Origin: CAZEGV01 sp964511645
GTDB taxonomy: Bacteria; Bacteroidota; Bacteroidia; Cytophagales; JAAEPT01
Direction: 5' to 3'
Length of the DNA: 41,677 nucleotides
Assembly: GCA_964511645.1 (NCBI GenBank)
Contig: CAZEGV010000018.1
Span: 1-41,677, forward strand
Shown: in pieces, positions 15,322 through 24,159 of the stretch
Layout: the number at the start of each line of letters is the position of its first letter
Position numbering within the stretch: the first letter of the stretch is position 1
The notes under the pieces: generated by a model
Databases searched by the model: none
Told to the model about the DNA's origin: nothing
What the model saw: the letters and a program-made list of their open reading frames with translations, nothing else
Program-made: the position numbers and the translations under genes

Positions 15322-16215
15322 ATGGCAAATTTAAAAGACGTAAGAGATAGGATTAAATCAGTAAGTTCTACACAGCAAATCACCAAAGCCATGAAAATGG
15401 TCTCGGCTGCTAAGCTTCGTAGAGCACAAGATGCTATCACTCAAATAAGACCGTACGCTAAAAAATTAGATGAGATTTTATCTAATGTTTCAGCTACGTT
15501 GGATAGTATTTCGGATAATAAATACGGTATAGCACGTGAAATTAATCGTGTATTACTTGTAGTGATTACTTCCGATAGAGGTCTTTGTGGAGGGTTTAAC
15601 TCGTCTGTTGCAAAAGCTACAGAAGCTCATATTGAAGAAAATTATGCAAGCCAATATGCTAAAGGTGATGTAGAATTACTTTGTATAGGAAAAAAAGCGA
15701 ATGAATACTTTACCAAAAGAGGTTACACAATCAATGAAGATTATGTACAAATGTTTAGTGAGTTATCTTTTGATAAAGCTAAGCTTGCAGCAGAATTTGT
15801 GATGTCAGAGTTTGAAGAAACTTCTTTTGATAGAGTTGATGTTATTTATAATGAGTTCAAAAACGCAGCAGTACAGATTCTTCGTAAGAGTCAATTTTTG
15901 CCAATTCTAGAGTCTGAAAACGAAGAGGAGGAAGAAATAGTAATCTCAACGGATTATATCTATGAGCCGTCTAAGCAATATATTGTAGAAGAGCTGATTC
16001 CAAAATCATTAAAACTACAATTTTATAAAGCAATATTGGATTCTCATGCTTCTGAGCATGGTGCTCGTATGACAGCGATGGATAAAGCTACAGATAATGC
16101 AGGAGAATTATTAAAAGACCTCAAGTTAGTTTATAACCGTACACGTCAAGCAGCAATTACTACAGAAATTTTAGAAATTGTAGGTGGTGCCGAAGCTTTA
16201 GCGGCAAGTAAATAG
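15322..16215 (+). CDS. atpG: F0F1 ATP synthase subunit gamma
   Basis: This 297-residue central-shaft subunit couples rotation to catalysis. It opens with the conserved ANLKDVRDRIKSVSSTQQIT and KAMKMVSAAKLRRAQ. It contains VVITSDRGLCGGFN, and ends with the conserved helix MDKATDNAGELLKDLKLVYN followed by RTRQAAITTEI. The length is normal. It is the last ATP synthase gene here; beta (atpD) and epsilon (atpC) are not in the window, matching the split F-ATPase loci common in Bacteroidota. Confidence 0.97.
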   Translation: MANLKDVRDRIKSVSSTQQITKAMKMVSAAKLRRAQDAITQIRPYAKKLDEILSNVSATLDSISDNKYGIAREINRVLLVVITSDRGLCGGFNSSVAKATEAHIEENYASQYAKGDVELLCIGKKANEYFTKRGYTINEDYVQMFSELSFDKAKLAAEFVMSEFEETSFDRVDVIYNEFKNAAVQILRKSQFLPILESENEEEEEIVISTDYIYEPSKQYIVEELIPKSLKLQFYKAILDSHASEHGARMTAMDKATDNAGELLKDLKLVYNRTRQAAITTEILEIVGGAEALAASK

Positions 16216-16245
16216 GAGTTATCATTTAGGTAAAAGTATTTAAAG

Positions 16246-16270
16246 CCTCACATTTGTGAGGTTTTTTTTT
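16246..16270 (+). terminator. Intrinsic terminator of the atp operon
   Basis: CCTCAC (16246-16251), loop ATTT, GTGAGG (16256-16261), then a run of nine Ts. It closes the atp operon about 30 bases after atpG and separates it from the T9SS operon. Confidence 0.85.
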
Positions 16271-16351
16271 GTTAAAATGGATTGAGATTTCATTTTTTTT
16301 ATTAACTTTATAATCTTAGAACTCGTAATGTAGAGAATACTTGTAGTGGAT

Positions 16352-17377
16352 ATGAAAAAAATAGGACTCATTATATTGATTTTATTGTCGGTGAACGCAA
16401 TGGCACAACAAGATGCTCATTGGAGTCATTATACATTTAATCAATTGTATTACAACCCAGGTTACACAGGTGTTGAGCCATTAAGTAGGGCAACCTTCAT
16501 TCATAGAACTCAATGGTTGAATTATAAAGGTTTAGATCCAGGAGGAGCACCAAGTACACAGATGCTTTCTTTTTCTCACCCGCTTAAAATCAATAAATCG
16601 TATTTTAACAATGCAGGAACAGGTGGGTATATTACTTATGATAGATTGGGACCATATAAAGCATTAACAGCGAAAGCATCCTTTGCGTATCAGATTAGAT
16701 TAAAAAATGATGGTGTAATCAGCACAGGCTTGCGTGTGGGGATTTTGTCTCAAGGTATAGATGGATCCATACTTCGGGCTAGAGATGCTGATGATGATGT
16801 AGTGGATCAATTGAAAATAGCAGGAAAAACCAATCAAATTCGTCCAGACTTTGGTGCAGGAGTTTGGTACAATACAACTAAGTTTTTTGCAGGGATTTCT
16901 GTTTCTCATTTATCGGCAGCTACTTTTGATTATGGTATAGGAGCAATTAATTCACGTCAAGCAAGACATCTGTATTTGCAAGGAGGCTATTTTGTAGGGC
17001 TCTCTCAAGATATTCGATTGATGCCAAATGCCCTAGTTCAATCTGATTTTTCAGAGACATCATTTAATTATGGAGTAGTAGCAGATTTTCAGAAGTATAA
17101 ATATTGGGGAGGTTTGTCATTTAGACAATCTATTTCGGATAAGGTTGTAGGGGCGGAAGGCAAGCGACTACGAAATGATGATATAGTGATTTTATTAGGC
17201 GTCTCTTTATTGCAGAATAAGGCTTTAAGAATTGGTTACGCATTTGATTGGGTGACTCAAGGGAGTTCTGCAAAGCAAAAAACTTCTCATGAGATTATGA
17301 TGTCTTATGTGTTACCATTTAACAATTCGGATAAATTTGTACCATTAAAATCTCCGAGATATCGAAAAGTTGAGTAG
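16352..17377 (+). CDS. PorP/SprF-family T9SS outer-membrane protein
   Basis: This 341-residue protein has a signal peptide (about 1-20, ending NAMAQQ) and a PorP/SprF-type beta-barrel. Near the N-terminus it has the family signature QDAHWSHYTFNQLYYNPGYT. Members sit in the outer membrane and take part in type IX secretion, anchoring surface adhesins or linking to the PorK/N ring. The first ATG is at 16352; the frame also opens at a GTG at 16346, which I set aside because the ATG gives a clean signal peptide. The gene leads directly into gldK-L-M-N, the same order as porP-K-L-M-N in Porphyromonas, so it is probably the machinery PorP rather than an adhesin-linked SprF paralogue. That choice is inferred from position. 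Confidence 0.87.
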   Translation: MKKIGLIILILLSVNAMAQQDAHWSHYTFNQLYYNPGYTGVEPLSRATFIHRTQWLNYKGLDPGGAPSTQMLSFSHPLKINKSYFNNAGTGGYITYDRLGPYKALTAKASFAYQIRLKNDGVISTGLRVGILSQGIDGSILRARDADDDVVDQLKIAGKTNQIRPDFGAGVWYNTTKFFAGISVSHLSAATFDYGIGAINSRQARHLYLQGGYFVGLSQDIRLMPNALVQSDFSETSFNYGVVADFQKYKYWGGLSFRQSISDKVVGAEGKRLRNDDIVILLGVSLLQNKALRIGYAFDWVTQGSSAKQKTSHEIMMSYVLPFNNSDKFVPLKSPRYRKVE

Positions 17378-17510
17378 AATTCTTTTTTTTTAAATAAAAT
17401 TCTTTTATATTGGAAGACTGATAGAAGAAAGAAAAAGTGAATTTGTGTTGAAATGACTTCTTTCCTCTGTTAAGATGGAGTGTGTGATTATAGAGTTATT
17501 AGGAAATAAA

Positions 17511-18563
17511 ATGAGTGTTATGAATAAAAATAGTGTTATCGCTAAATTATTGGTGGGAAGCCTACTGGTAGTTGGGTCACTTTTTACGTCGAGTTGCAGC
17601 AAAGGTGTAGCAGACGGTGGAGGTGATTTAGTTGGTGTTCCAGATCGTATGGGATGGGGGCAAACAATTCCTTGGGGAATGGTTGTATGTCCATCAGGTA
17701 CTTTTCACATGGGGCAGGCAGATCAAAATGTCCCTGCATCTCAAAACAACCCCAATAGACAAATTACAATTGGTGGTATGTATGTAGATGATACTGAAAT
17801 TACTAATAATGAGTATCGTCAATTTATATATGCATTAATGGAAGATTCGGTAGGTACTGAAAGTATTGCTGATGATGAAGAATTAAAACGTTTGTATTAC
17901 CCAGATACAACTGTATGGATGAAAGATTTTTCTCATCACTATGGTGATCCTATGATGGAGTATTACTATGCACACCCTGCATTTGATGAATATCCAGTAG
18001 TAGGTGTTGATTGGGAAGCGGCTCATTATTTTTGTAAATGGAGAACTGAGTATATGAATACTTGGAGAGAAGAAAACGGAATGTTTTCTATGCCTAGTTT
18101 TCGTCTTCCTTCGGAAGCAGAATGGGAGTATGCAGCAAGAGGTGGTCGTGATATGGCAAAATACCCTTGGGGTAACCCTTATATACGTAATGCAAAAGGG
18201 TGTATGTTAGCAAATTTTAAGCCAGGTAGAGGTAATTATTATGATGATGGTTTTATGTATACATCACCAGTAGCATCGTATTTTGCAAATGACTTCGGCT
18301 TATATGATATGGCAGGAAATGTGTCAGAATGGTGTGAAGATGCCTTTTATGAAGCAGCAGTTCCAGTTGTATGGGATTTGAATCCTAGATATTTAGATCC
18401 TAACGAACCTCGTAAGTTAGTAAGAGGTGGGTCATGGAAAGATATTGCGTACTACTTAGAAACAGGTACGAGAGAGTTTCAGTATGAAGATACTACAAGG
18501 TCTTATATAGGATTTCGTTGTGCAATGACTTATTTAGGTCGTTCATCAGGTTCGGAATTTTAA
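17511..18563 (+). CDS. gldK: GldK, T9SS outer-membrane ring lipoprotein
   Basis: GldK (PorK) is an FGE-sulfatase-fold lipoprotein that, with GldN, forms the large periplasmic ring under the outer membrane in type IX secretion and gliding. From 17511 the protein is 350 residues. It has a lipoprotein signal with lipobox FTSSC (C29), then the FGE fold: FHMGQADQNV, DDTEITNNEYRQF, LPSEAEWEYAARGG, WGNPY, ANDFGLYDMAGNVSEW, LVRGGSWKD and IGFRCAM. The longer frame from 17475 adds 12 residues with a poor start. ATG at 17511 follows TTAGGAAATAAA and is preferred; M at 17520 is possible. The length is shorter than Flavobacterium GldK. Confidence 0.9.
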   Translation: MSVMNKNSVIAKLLVGSLLVVGSLFTSSCSKGVADGGGDLVGVPDRMGWGQTIPWGMVVCPSGTFHMGQADQNVPASQNNPNRQITIGGMYVDDTEITNNEYRQFIYALMEDSVGTESIADDEELKRLYYPDTTVWMKDFSHHYGDPMMEYYYAHPAFDEYPVVGVDWEAAHYFCKWRTEYMNTWREENGMFSMPSFRLPSEAEWEYAARGGRDMAKYPWGNPYIRNAKGCMLANFKPGRGNYYDDGFMYTSPVASYFANDFGLYDMAGNVSEWCEDAFYEAAVPVVWDLNPRYLDPNEPRKLVRGGSWKDIAYYLETGTREFQYEDTTRSYIGFRCAMTYLGRSSGSEF

Positions 18564-18621
18564 TTAAGAGCTTATCAAATCAATTAATTTAAACAAGTAA
18601 AATCTAAAAACAAAAGAAGTT

Positions 18622-19431
18622 ATGTCAGCAAAAGGAGGATTCAAAGAAAATTTTTATGAAAATATTGCACCAGTTATTATTGGTTTAGGTGCATCGGTAG
18701 TAATTATTGGAGCTTTATTTAAAATTATGCACTGGCCATTTGCAGGTCCAATGCTTGTTATTGGTCTAGGTACAGAGGCCGCGCTATTTATTGTGTTTGC
18801 CTTTGCACCACATCCACCACATGAAGTAGGTTTGGAAAGATGGTCAAGAGTTTACCCTCAACTATCAGAGGAGTATGATGGTAGTTATGGTGATGACGCA
18901 GCTACTGAAGAGGGTTTGTCTAAATCATTAAGCGATATGATGTCGACTGCTAATATCGACCAAAATACAATTTCGTCTTTAGGTGAAGGACTTAAGAGTC
19001 TTAGTTCTAATGTAAGTAATATGAGTACTTTAGCTGACGCTTCTGTCGCTACACAAGAATTCGCTTCTAATACTAAAGACGCTTCTAGTACAATGGCTCA
19101 GATGTCATCTTCTTTCAAGACAACTGCAGATGCAATGTCAGGGATGGCCAATGTAGCTAGTGATGCTGGTGAGTATCATGCACAAGTACAGGCGATTACT
19201 AAAAACTTAGGTTCTCTAAACGCTGTGTATGAAATGGAACTTCAAGATGCTAATCAACATATCAAAGCAATGAATAAATTCTACTCGAACTTATCTACCG
19301 CAATGGAAAACATGTCTGAAGCGTCTAAAGAGACTGAATCATTCAAGAAAAATCTTTCATCATTAACAACTAACTTAACTCAATTGAACACTGTTTACGG
19401 TTCTATGCTTTCGGCAATGAGAGGTAAATAA
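18622..19431 (+). CDS. gldL: GldL, T9SS inner-membrane motor protein
   Basis: This 269-residue protein is the proton-driven stator-like part of the T9SS motor. Two N-terminal membrane helices (about 15-35 and 42-62) frame the signature FKIMHWPFAGPMLVIGL. E52 in GLGTEAALFIVFAF occupies the conserved membrane glutamate position implicated in proton coupling of GldL. The remaining ~200 residues are cytoplasmic, Ser/Thr/Met-rich and helical, ending in a LTQLNTVYGSMLSAM motif. It follows gldK by 58 bases and precedes gldM by 55. Confidence 0.95.
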   Translation: MSAKGGFKENFYENIAPVIIGLGASVVIIGALFKIMHWPFAGPMLVIGLGTEAALFIVFAFAPHPPHEVGLERWSRVYPQLSEEYDGSYGDDAATEEGLSKSLSDMMSTANIDQNTISSLGEGLKSLSSNVSNMSTLADASVATQEFASNTKDASSTMAQMSSSFKTTADAMSGMANVASDAGEYHAQVQAITKNLGSLNAVYEMELQDANQHIKAMNKFYSNLSTAMENMSEASKETESFKKNLSSLTTNLTQLNTVYGSMLSAMRGK

Positions 19432-19486
19432 GAGAAAAAAGTTAATTGAATTAAAATAATTGTTAAACAGAAAAATATAAGAAATT

Positions 19487-21145
19487 ATGGCTGGAGGAAA
19501 AGAAACCCCAAGGCAAAAAATGATTGGACTTATGTATCTAGTACTACTTGCGATGCTTGCATTGCAGGTAAGTTCTGATATTATGTTCAAGTTCATTCAA
19601 ATAGAAAAATCACTTGGTGCAATGGTTGAAGATTCTAATGAGTCATCTAAAGCAACATTTGCAGCAATTGAAGCTAAAGCTAAAGAAGATGGTCGTGAAG
19701 ATGCTTTAAGGGCATTAGAAGAGGCGAAAAAGTTAGATGTTTTAGCTAATGAGATTCATGGAATGATTACTTCAATTAGCACAACGTTAGTTGAGAAATC
19801 AGGAGGTGTAGATGAGGAAGGAGTTCCTACAGGAATGAAAGATCCCGAAGTGTCATCAACAATTCTTCTTGGTTCAACTGAAAAGGGGACTAAATTAGGT
19901 AAGGAGTTTGAGGCTAAATTGGACGCCTTTACTAAAATGGTTAATGTGGTACAAAAAGATGTAGCCAAATTAACGGGTGGTAAAGCAGATGCTTATGCTA
20001 AGCTTAATTTAACTAAAGATGCCAAAGAAGACCCTTTTACAGCAAAAGATCCAAATCAAAGAGGCAAAGAGTTCTTAGAAATTTCATTTGGACATTCACC
20101 AATGATTGCAGCTCTAGCTATCTTGAGACAAAAAGATGCTGAAGTGATGAACTTGAGGTCTAAGATTTTGACTGCTATTAAAGGTACATTTGGTGCTAAG
20201 GATATAAAGTTTGATAAAATTCTTCCAATGGCATCTGCTGAATCTAAGACAGTAGCAGCGGGTACTATGTATGAAGCAAAATTATTCATTACGGCTTCAT
20301 CATCTGCAAGTTCATTTGTGCCTGTGATGTACAATGGAGGTCAAAAACTAACTGTTAAGAATGGTGAAGGAATAGTGAAATTTAGAACTTCATTTAGTGG
20401 AGCAGCAGTAAAGGGTAATCCTAACTTAAAAAGAAAAAGCTGGAAAGGTAAGATTATTATGAAAGATGGTGCTGGTGAAGAGAAAACATATACAGAAACT
20501 TTCGAATATTTCGTAGCTAAGCCTGTGCTTCAAGTACAATCATCTGCTGTAGCAGCATTATATGAGCAGTGTGGTAATGCTTTACAAATTAACTGTCCTG
20601 CTTTAGGAGCAGATTATAGCCCATCATTTTCGGCGTCTGGTGCACAAGTACGTAAAGGAGCTAAAAAAGGAGCTGTAATTATTATACCTAATGCTGGTGC
20701 TAAGGGTGTGAGCTTGACTGTAAGGTCAGGGAATTCTACTTTAGGAGTTGAGAAATTTAAAGTACGCCCAGTACCTAAGCCAAGAATTGTGGTTTATGTG
20801 AAAGGTCGTCCCGCAGATCTTAAACAAGGAATAGCACCTCCACGTAGTATTAAAGTGAAAGCAGAGATTACAGATACTTATTTTAAGACTAACTTGCCTA
20901 GAGATTCTAAATACCGTGCTAGTGCTGGTAAAGTACAGTTAGTACGTGGTAGAAGACCAGTAGGAGGAGCTGTTTCTATTAATGGGAGTAATGTAAAACT
21001 AGGTGGCATGGCTCAAGCAGCTAAACCAGGAGACCGTATTTTAGTTGAAGTAACTAATGTACAACGTTCTCGTTATGCTGGAGGAGCTCAAAACATTAGA
21101 CTTAGAGGTCTAGATGGGTTAGTAGTAGTGCCTCTAGCTAAGTAA
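19487..21145 (+). CDS. gldM: GldM, T9SS motor shaft protein
   Basis: GldM pairs with GldL and transmits motor movement across the periplasm. The 552-residue protein has the conserved cytoplasmic start AGGKETPRQKMIGLMYLVLL, one membrane helix (about 12-35), and a long periplasmic region of helical then beta domains. The C-terminal part reads VVYVKGRPADLKQG and LAGGAQ-like GGAQNIRLRGLDG. The length is close to the usual 510-520 or slightly longer. It is flanked by gldL and gldN in the canonical order. Confidence 0.95.
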   Translation: MAGGKETPRQKMIGLMYLVLLAMLALQVSSDIMFKFIQIEKSLGAMVEDSNESSKATFAAIEAKAKEDGREDALRALEEAKKLDVLANEIHGMITSISTTLVEKSGGVDEEGVPTGMKDPEVSSTILLGSTEKGTKLGKEFEAKLDAFTKMVNVVQKDVAKLTGGKADAYAKLNLTKDAKEDPFTAKDPNQRGKEFLEISFGHSPMIAALAILRQKDAEVMNLRSKILTAIKGTFGAKDIKFDKILPMASAESKTVAAGTMYEAKLFITASSSASSFVPVMYNGGQKLTVKNGEGIVKFRTSFSGAAVKGNPNLKRKSWKGKIIMKDGAGEEKTYTETFEYFVAKPVLQVQSSAVAALYEQCGNALQINCPALGADYSPSFSASGAQVRKGAKKGAVIIIPNAGAKGVSLTVRSGNSTLGVEKFKVRPVPKPRIVVYVKGRPADLKQGIAPPRSIKVKAEITDTYFKTNLPRDSKYRASAGKVQLVRGRRPVGGAVSINGSNVKLGGMAQAAKPGDRILVEVTNVQRSRYAGGAQNIRLRGLDGLVVVPLAK

Positions 21146-21171
21146 GAATAGTAATCAAACGAATTAGTGAT

Positions 21172-22050
21172 ATGAAAAATATAATGTTATCTACCTTAGC
21201 AATCTTATCTCTTGGGATTTCTTCATTAGGGTTTTCACAAGAGACTACAGATGATGGGTTCAATCCGATGGGATTAAAAAAAATTCATAAGTCTGATGTT
21301 ATGTGGAAAAAAACGATTACTCGTCGCCTTGATTTAAGAGAAAAACAAAATCAACCATTATTTGCAAGAGGTAATGAAATGACGAAAGTCATTTTGGAAG
21401 CGGTAAAGGCAGGTATTATAACTCCATATTCAAATGATTCTTTGACTACAAAGATGACTATTGATGAGTTTATGCTTGCAATTGAATTACCAAGCTCTGG
21501 TGATGAAGAAGAAGAGGATGATTGGGGAAGCGAAGATGAAAGTACTGATGATGCAGGTGGTTGGGGTGACCCAGAACCTGAAGAGGAAGAAGCACCAGTA
21601 GAAGAAGTGAAAACTGGTTCTGGTGAGTATTACTTCCCATCTGATTTATACTTGATGGATTTAAAAGAAGATATGATTTTCGATAAAAAACGTTCGAGAC
21701 TATACTATGACATTATAGCTTTTAATTTCTTCTTATCGGCAGATCACCCAGATAATATCAAGGGAATTGATGTTCCGATTGCGTCATTTAGTTATAAAGA
21801 ATTACATGACAAATTATTTGTAGGAAATCCAGAAGCACTTTGGATTAACCCTGCCAATGATTCTGAGCATAGAAATCTTGCTGATGCATTTGAGTTAAGA
21901 TTATTCCACGGTTATATTATCAAAGTTTCTAACCCTAACGATGAATATCTAATAGATGTTTACGGTGGAGATGTGAAAACTGGTATTATGGCTTCTCAAT
22001 GGAAAGCATTTGAGTTGTTAGAATACGAGCATAATCTTTGGGAATTCTAG
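21172..22050 (+). CDS. gldN: GldN, T9SS periplasmic ring protein
   Basis: GldN (PorN) joins GldK in the periplasmic ring. This 292-residue protein has a signal peptide (about 1-22, ending GFSQ), then KSDVMWKKTITRRLDLREKQ and NQPLF, the GldN signature, and a C-terminal core (YYDIIAFNFF...WINPANDSEHRNLADAFELRL). Between about 104 and 146 lies a very acidic, Trp/Gly-containing stretch (for example EEEEDDWGSEDE, EPEEEEAPVEE), an unusual low-complexity loop. The gene ends the operon; a 13-bp terminator follows 20 bases later. Confidence 0.94.
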   Translation: MKNIMLSTLAILSLGISSLGFSQETTDDGFNPMGLKKIHKSDVMWKKTITRRLDLREKQNQPLFARGNEMTKVILEAVKAGIITPYSNDSLTTKMTIDEFMLAIELPSSGDEEEEDDWGSEDESTDDAGGWGDPEPEEEEAPVEEVKTGSGEYYFPSDLYLMDLKEDMIFDKKRSRLYYDIIAFNFFLSADHPDNIKGIDVPIASFSYKELHDKLFVGNPEALWINPANDSEHRNLADAFELRLFHGYIIKVSNPNDEYLIDVYGGDVKTGIMASQWKAFELLEYEHNLWEF

Positions 22051-22069
22051 ATTGATAATTTTAATATTG

Positions 22070-22099
22070 AAAAAAGGGACTCGTTTGAGTCCCTTTTTT
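22070..22099 (+). terminator. Intrinsic terminator of the T9SS operon
   Basis: AAAAAAGGGACTC (22070-22082), loop GTTT, GAGTCCCTTTTTT (22087-22099): a perfect 13-bp stem running into Ts, and bidirectional in layout. Confidence 0.92.
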
Positions 22100-22144
22100 G
22101 TTTTATACAATAAATATAAAGAGTAAATAGCGATTAGAGAGATG

Positions 22145-22260
22145 TTTTTGTGTCATCCAGAGCGGAGATGAGTCAATAGCGATTAGTAAAAAAAAGTAAA
22201 CGAGTATGAGTATTAGTAGAGATGTTCTTTTGTTCTCCAGATTTAGCAAGAAAATACTCT
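22145..22260. repeat. Imperfect direct repeat, left copy
   Basis: The order of words is the same as at 22865-23003: TTTTTGTGTCA, AGAGCGGAGATGAGTCAA, AATAGCGATTAG, AAGTAAACGAGTAT, then CCAGATTTAGCAAGAAAATAC. Spacing differs by small insertions. It lies just after the gldN terminator. Confidence 0.7.
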
Positions 22261-22506
22261 GTCACATTTTTTGTGCGTTAGCTTCAATCAAAACAACCTT
22301 CCTAAGGTCAACTTTTTTGTGTCAGCCAGAGCTTGTCGAAGGCAGAATAAAAAACCACTAAAATCAATTTCATAAGATGAATTATAGTGACTAAGTAATA
22401 CCATATTGACTATAATCTACGTCAATTATCTTGTTTGTTTTTTACACTCTCTTCGTTAAAATAATTTACCGTAACCAGTTATGCTAAATCATTTTTCCTC
22501 GATATT

Positions 22507-22557
22507 GAAAAAAACAATTCAATCTAAATTAGACTCATATTACGATCAAAATGGTAT
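22507..22557. repeat. 51-bp dispersed repeat, copy 2
   Basis: Matches positions 1-51 with about four differences. It lies at the 3' end of the GIY-YIG relict, where the minus-strand frame continues into it and stops at 22535-22537. Confidence 0.8.
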
Positions 22558-22804
22558 AATTGTTATTTTTTGGTTGGGATAATACTTTAAGCTGCTTCCA
22601 ATCGTTATTTATAATAGCTTGTTTTATTTCTTGAAAATGAATAGAAAAGATTACCTTAACATTAACAGGTCTTCTTTTGAAAGTATAGGGTTTTTTATCT
22701 TGTCCAGATTGATGTTAGGAAACTCTTTTCATCAAGTTATTAGTCATTCCTGTGTAATAGCTTTTATCAGCACATTCTAAAATATATACAAAGTATTTAT
22801 TTAT
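22535..22804 (-). pseudogene. GIY-YIG endonuclease relict (YhbQ/UPF0213-like)
   Basis: The minus-strand frame reads NKYFVYILECADKSYYTGMT, NNLMKRVS, stop, HQSGQDKKPYTFKRRPVNVK, VIFSIHFQEIKQAI, INNDWKQLKVLS. This follows the small single-domain GIY-YIG nuclease family (Y-V-Y...Y-T-G, RR..P) closely. Three defects are visible: no ATG at the expected start (ATA at 22802-22804), a premature TAA at 22715-22717, where relatives usually have a Glu, and an in-frame loss of about 15 residues containing the usual EKQIKGWSR block between QAI and INNDW. The tail then runs into the 51-bp repeat. It is a non-functional remnant. Confidence 0.82.
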
Positions 22805-22864
22805 GTTTAAGGTTAGTTACATGTTATTTTAACGTGAACTATGTTAGTTTGTTACTGAAAGTTT

Positions 22865-23003
22865 TTTTTGTGTCAGCTAAAGCGGGAATGAGTCAAGAGA
22901 AAACAGTAAATAGCGATTAGAGAATAGCGATTAGAAAAAAATAAAAGTAAACGGGTATTAGAAGATATGATTTTCCGTTCCCTAGATTTAGTACGAGAAT
23001 ACC
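22865..23003. repeat. Imperfect direct repeat, right copy
   Basis: Related to 22145-22260. It differs mainly by a doubled AATAGCGATTAG unit (22909-22934) and small insertions; CCTAGATTTAGTACGAGAATAC matches CCAGATTTAGCAAGAAAATAC. Together the copies bracket the relict GIY-YIG gene. Confidence 0.7.
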
Positions 23004-23100
23004 TAACACAAATATTACACAGAGTTAAGTTTTATTATATTCAGAATGATATTTATGAGTTAATATTTGTACTTTAGCATTACTAGTATAAAGTGAGTTT

Positions 23101-24159
23101 ATGATACAGTTTTTAATTAAGCGTTTGTTATATGGTTTGTTGGTACTTTGGGGAGTAGTGACAGTCGTTTTTTTTATTTTCCAAGTATTACCAGGTGACC
23201 CTGTGTCCATGATGATGGGACAACGTAGCGATTTAGCATCTCAGCGTTCGCTGATGCGTGAGTATGGCTTAGACAAGCCTCTTGGTCAACAGTATTTACA
23301 CTATATGAATGACTTGTCGTTATTGAGTTGGCATGAGCGTAGTGACAAGAACCAAGTTAAGTATGATTATACCGAACTTTTTGGAAATTCTTCAGGTGTT
23401 TTGGTATTCAAGAGTCCTTATATGCGTAGATCATTTACAGATAACCGATTGGTAAGTGAAGTGTTATCTGAAGGATTTGTTCGTACATTATGGCTAGCAG
23501 TTACTGCCATGTTGTTGGCATCCATTTTTGGAATATTGTTAGGTATTTGGGCAGCATTAAAACAAAACTCATGGCTTGATAAGTTGTTAGTGTCAGGGAG
23601 TATCTTGGGAATTTCTATTCCCAGTTTTGTGTCGGGAGTTTTATTAGCCTTTTTGTTCGCTGTAAAGCTACAAGCATTTACTAATCTTAACTTATTTGGC
23701 TATATGGTTGAAATAGACCCATTTAAAGGCAAGACGCTAGTATTGAAAAACCTCTTTCTCCCTGCTTTGACTTTAGGAATTAGACCTTTGGCAATTATTG
23801 TACAGCTTACGAGGTCTTCAGTTTTGGATGTAATAAAAGAAGATTATATCCGTACTGCTAGAGCAAAAGGGCTTAGCGAAAGAGTCGTTGTTTTTAAACA
23901 TGTATTGCGTAATGCACTTAATCCTGTTGTAACGATTATATCGGGTTGGTTTGCTTCATTGTTGGCAGGTGCTTTTTTTGTAGAGATGATATTTAGTTGG
24001 GGTGGACTGGGTGCTGTAACTGTTCAAGCGGTGTTTGCTAAAAATTTCCCATTGGTAATGGGGACTACATTATTTGTAGCGGTAGTTTTTGTGCTGGTAA
24101 ATATTTTAGTAGATATTATTTATGCTTTATTAGACCCACGGATCAAACTAGATAATTGA
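23101..24159 (+). CDS. ABC transporter permease, DppB/OppB type
   Basis: This 352-residue inner-membrane protein resembles the first permease of peptide/nickel-type ABC importers. It opens IKRLLYGLLVLWGVVTVVFF with LPGDP next, has about six membrane helices, and carries the EAA loop DYIRTARAKGLSERVVVFKH that contacts the ATPase. It ends PVVTIISGWFASLLAGAFFVE...DIIYALLDPRIKL, all typical. The first periplasmic loop is slightly long. A second permease (DppC-like), ATPases and a binding protein are expected partners, but none is adjacent; they may be elsewhere. Its stop overlaps the shikimate kinase start (TGATG), so the pair is co-transcribed despite unrelated functions. Confidence 0.9.
   Translation: MIQFLIKRLLYGLLVLWGVVTVVFFIFQVLPGDPVSMMMGQRSDLASQRSLMREYGLDKPLGQQYLHYMNDLSLLSWHERSDKNQVKYDYTELFGNSSGVLVFKSPYMRRSFTDNRLVSEVLSEGFVRTLWLAVTAMLLASIFGILLGIWAALKQNSWLDKLLVSGSILGISIPSFVSGVLLAFLFAVKLQAFTNLNLFGYMVEIDPFKGKTLVLKNLFLPALTLGIRPLAIIVQLTRSSVLDVIKEDYIRTARAKGLSERVVVFKHVLRNALNPVVTIISGWFASLLAGAFFVEMIFSWGGLGAVTVQAVFAKNFPLVMGTTLFVAVVFVLVNILVDIIYALLDPRIKLDN

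Larger units (their letters stand above)
22100..23100. other. 1-kb gene-free accessory/decay zone
   Basis: No intact gene is seen between the gldN terminator and the permease start. It contains two imperfect direct repeats (22145-22260 and 22865-23003), several AATAGCGATTAG words, GTGTCAGCCAGAGCTTGTCG at 22321-22340, a second copy of the 51-bp repeat, and a broken GIY-YIG gene. It looks like a graveyard of small repeats beside two stable operons. Confidence 0.7.

Noticed and set aside
16216..16351. Search for missing atpD/atpC after atpG
   Set aside because: Only a terminator and the porP leader are present; beta and epsilon genes must be elsewhere.
22907..22935. Tandem AATAGCGATTAG words as a CRISPR or iteron array
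   Set aside because: Only two adjacent units here and single units elsewhere, without regular spacers or replication genes.
23025..23210. 61-residue minus-strand frame over the permease start
   Set aside because: Overlaps the conserved permease N-terminus and shows no recognisable features.
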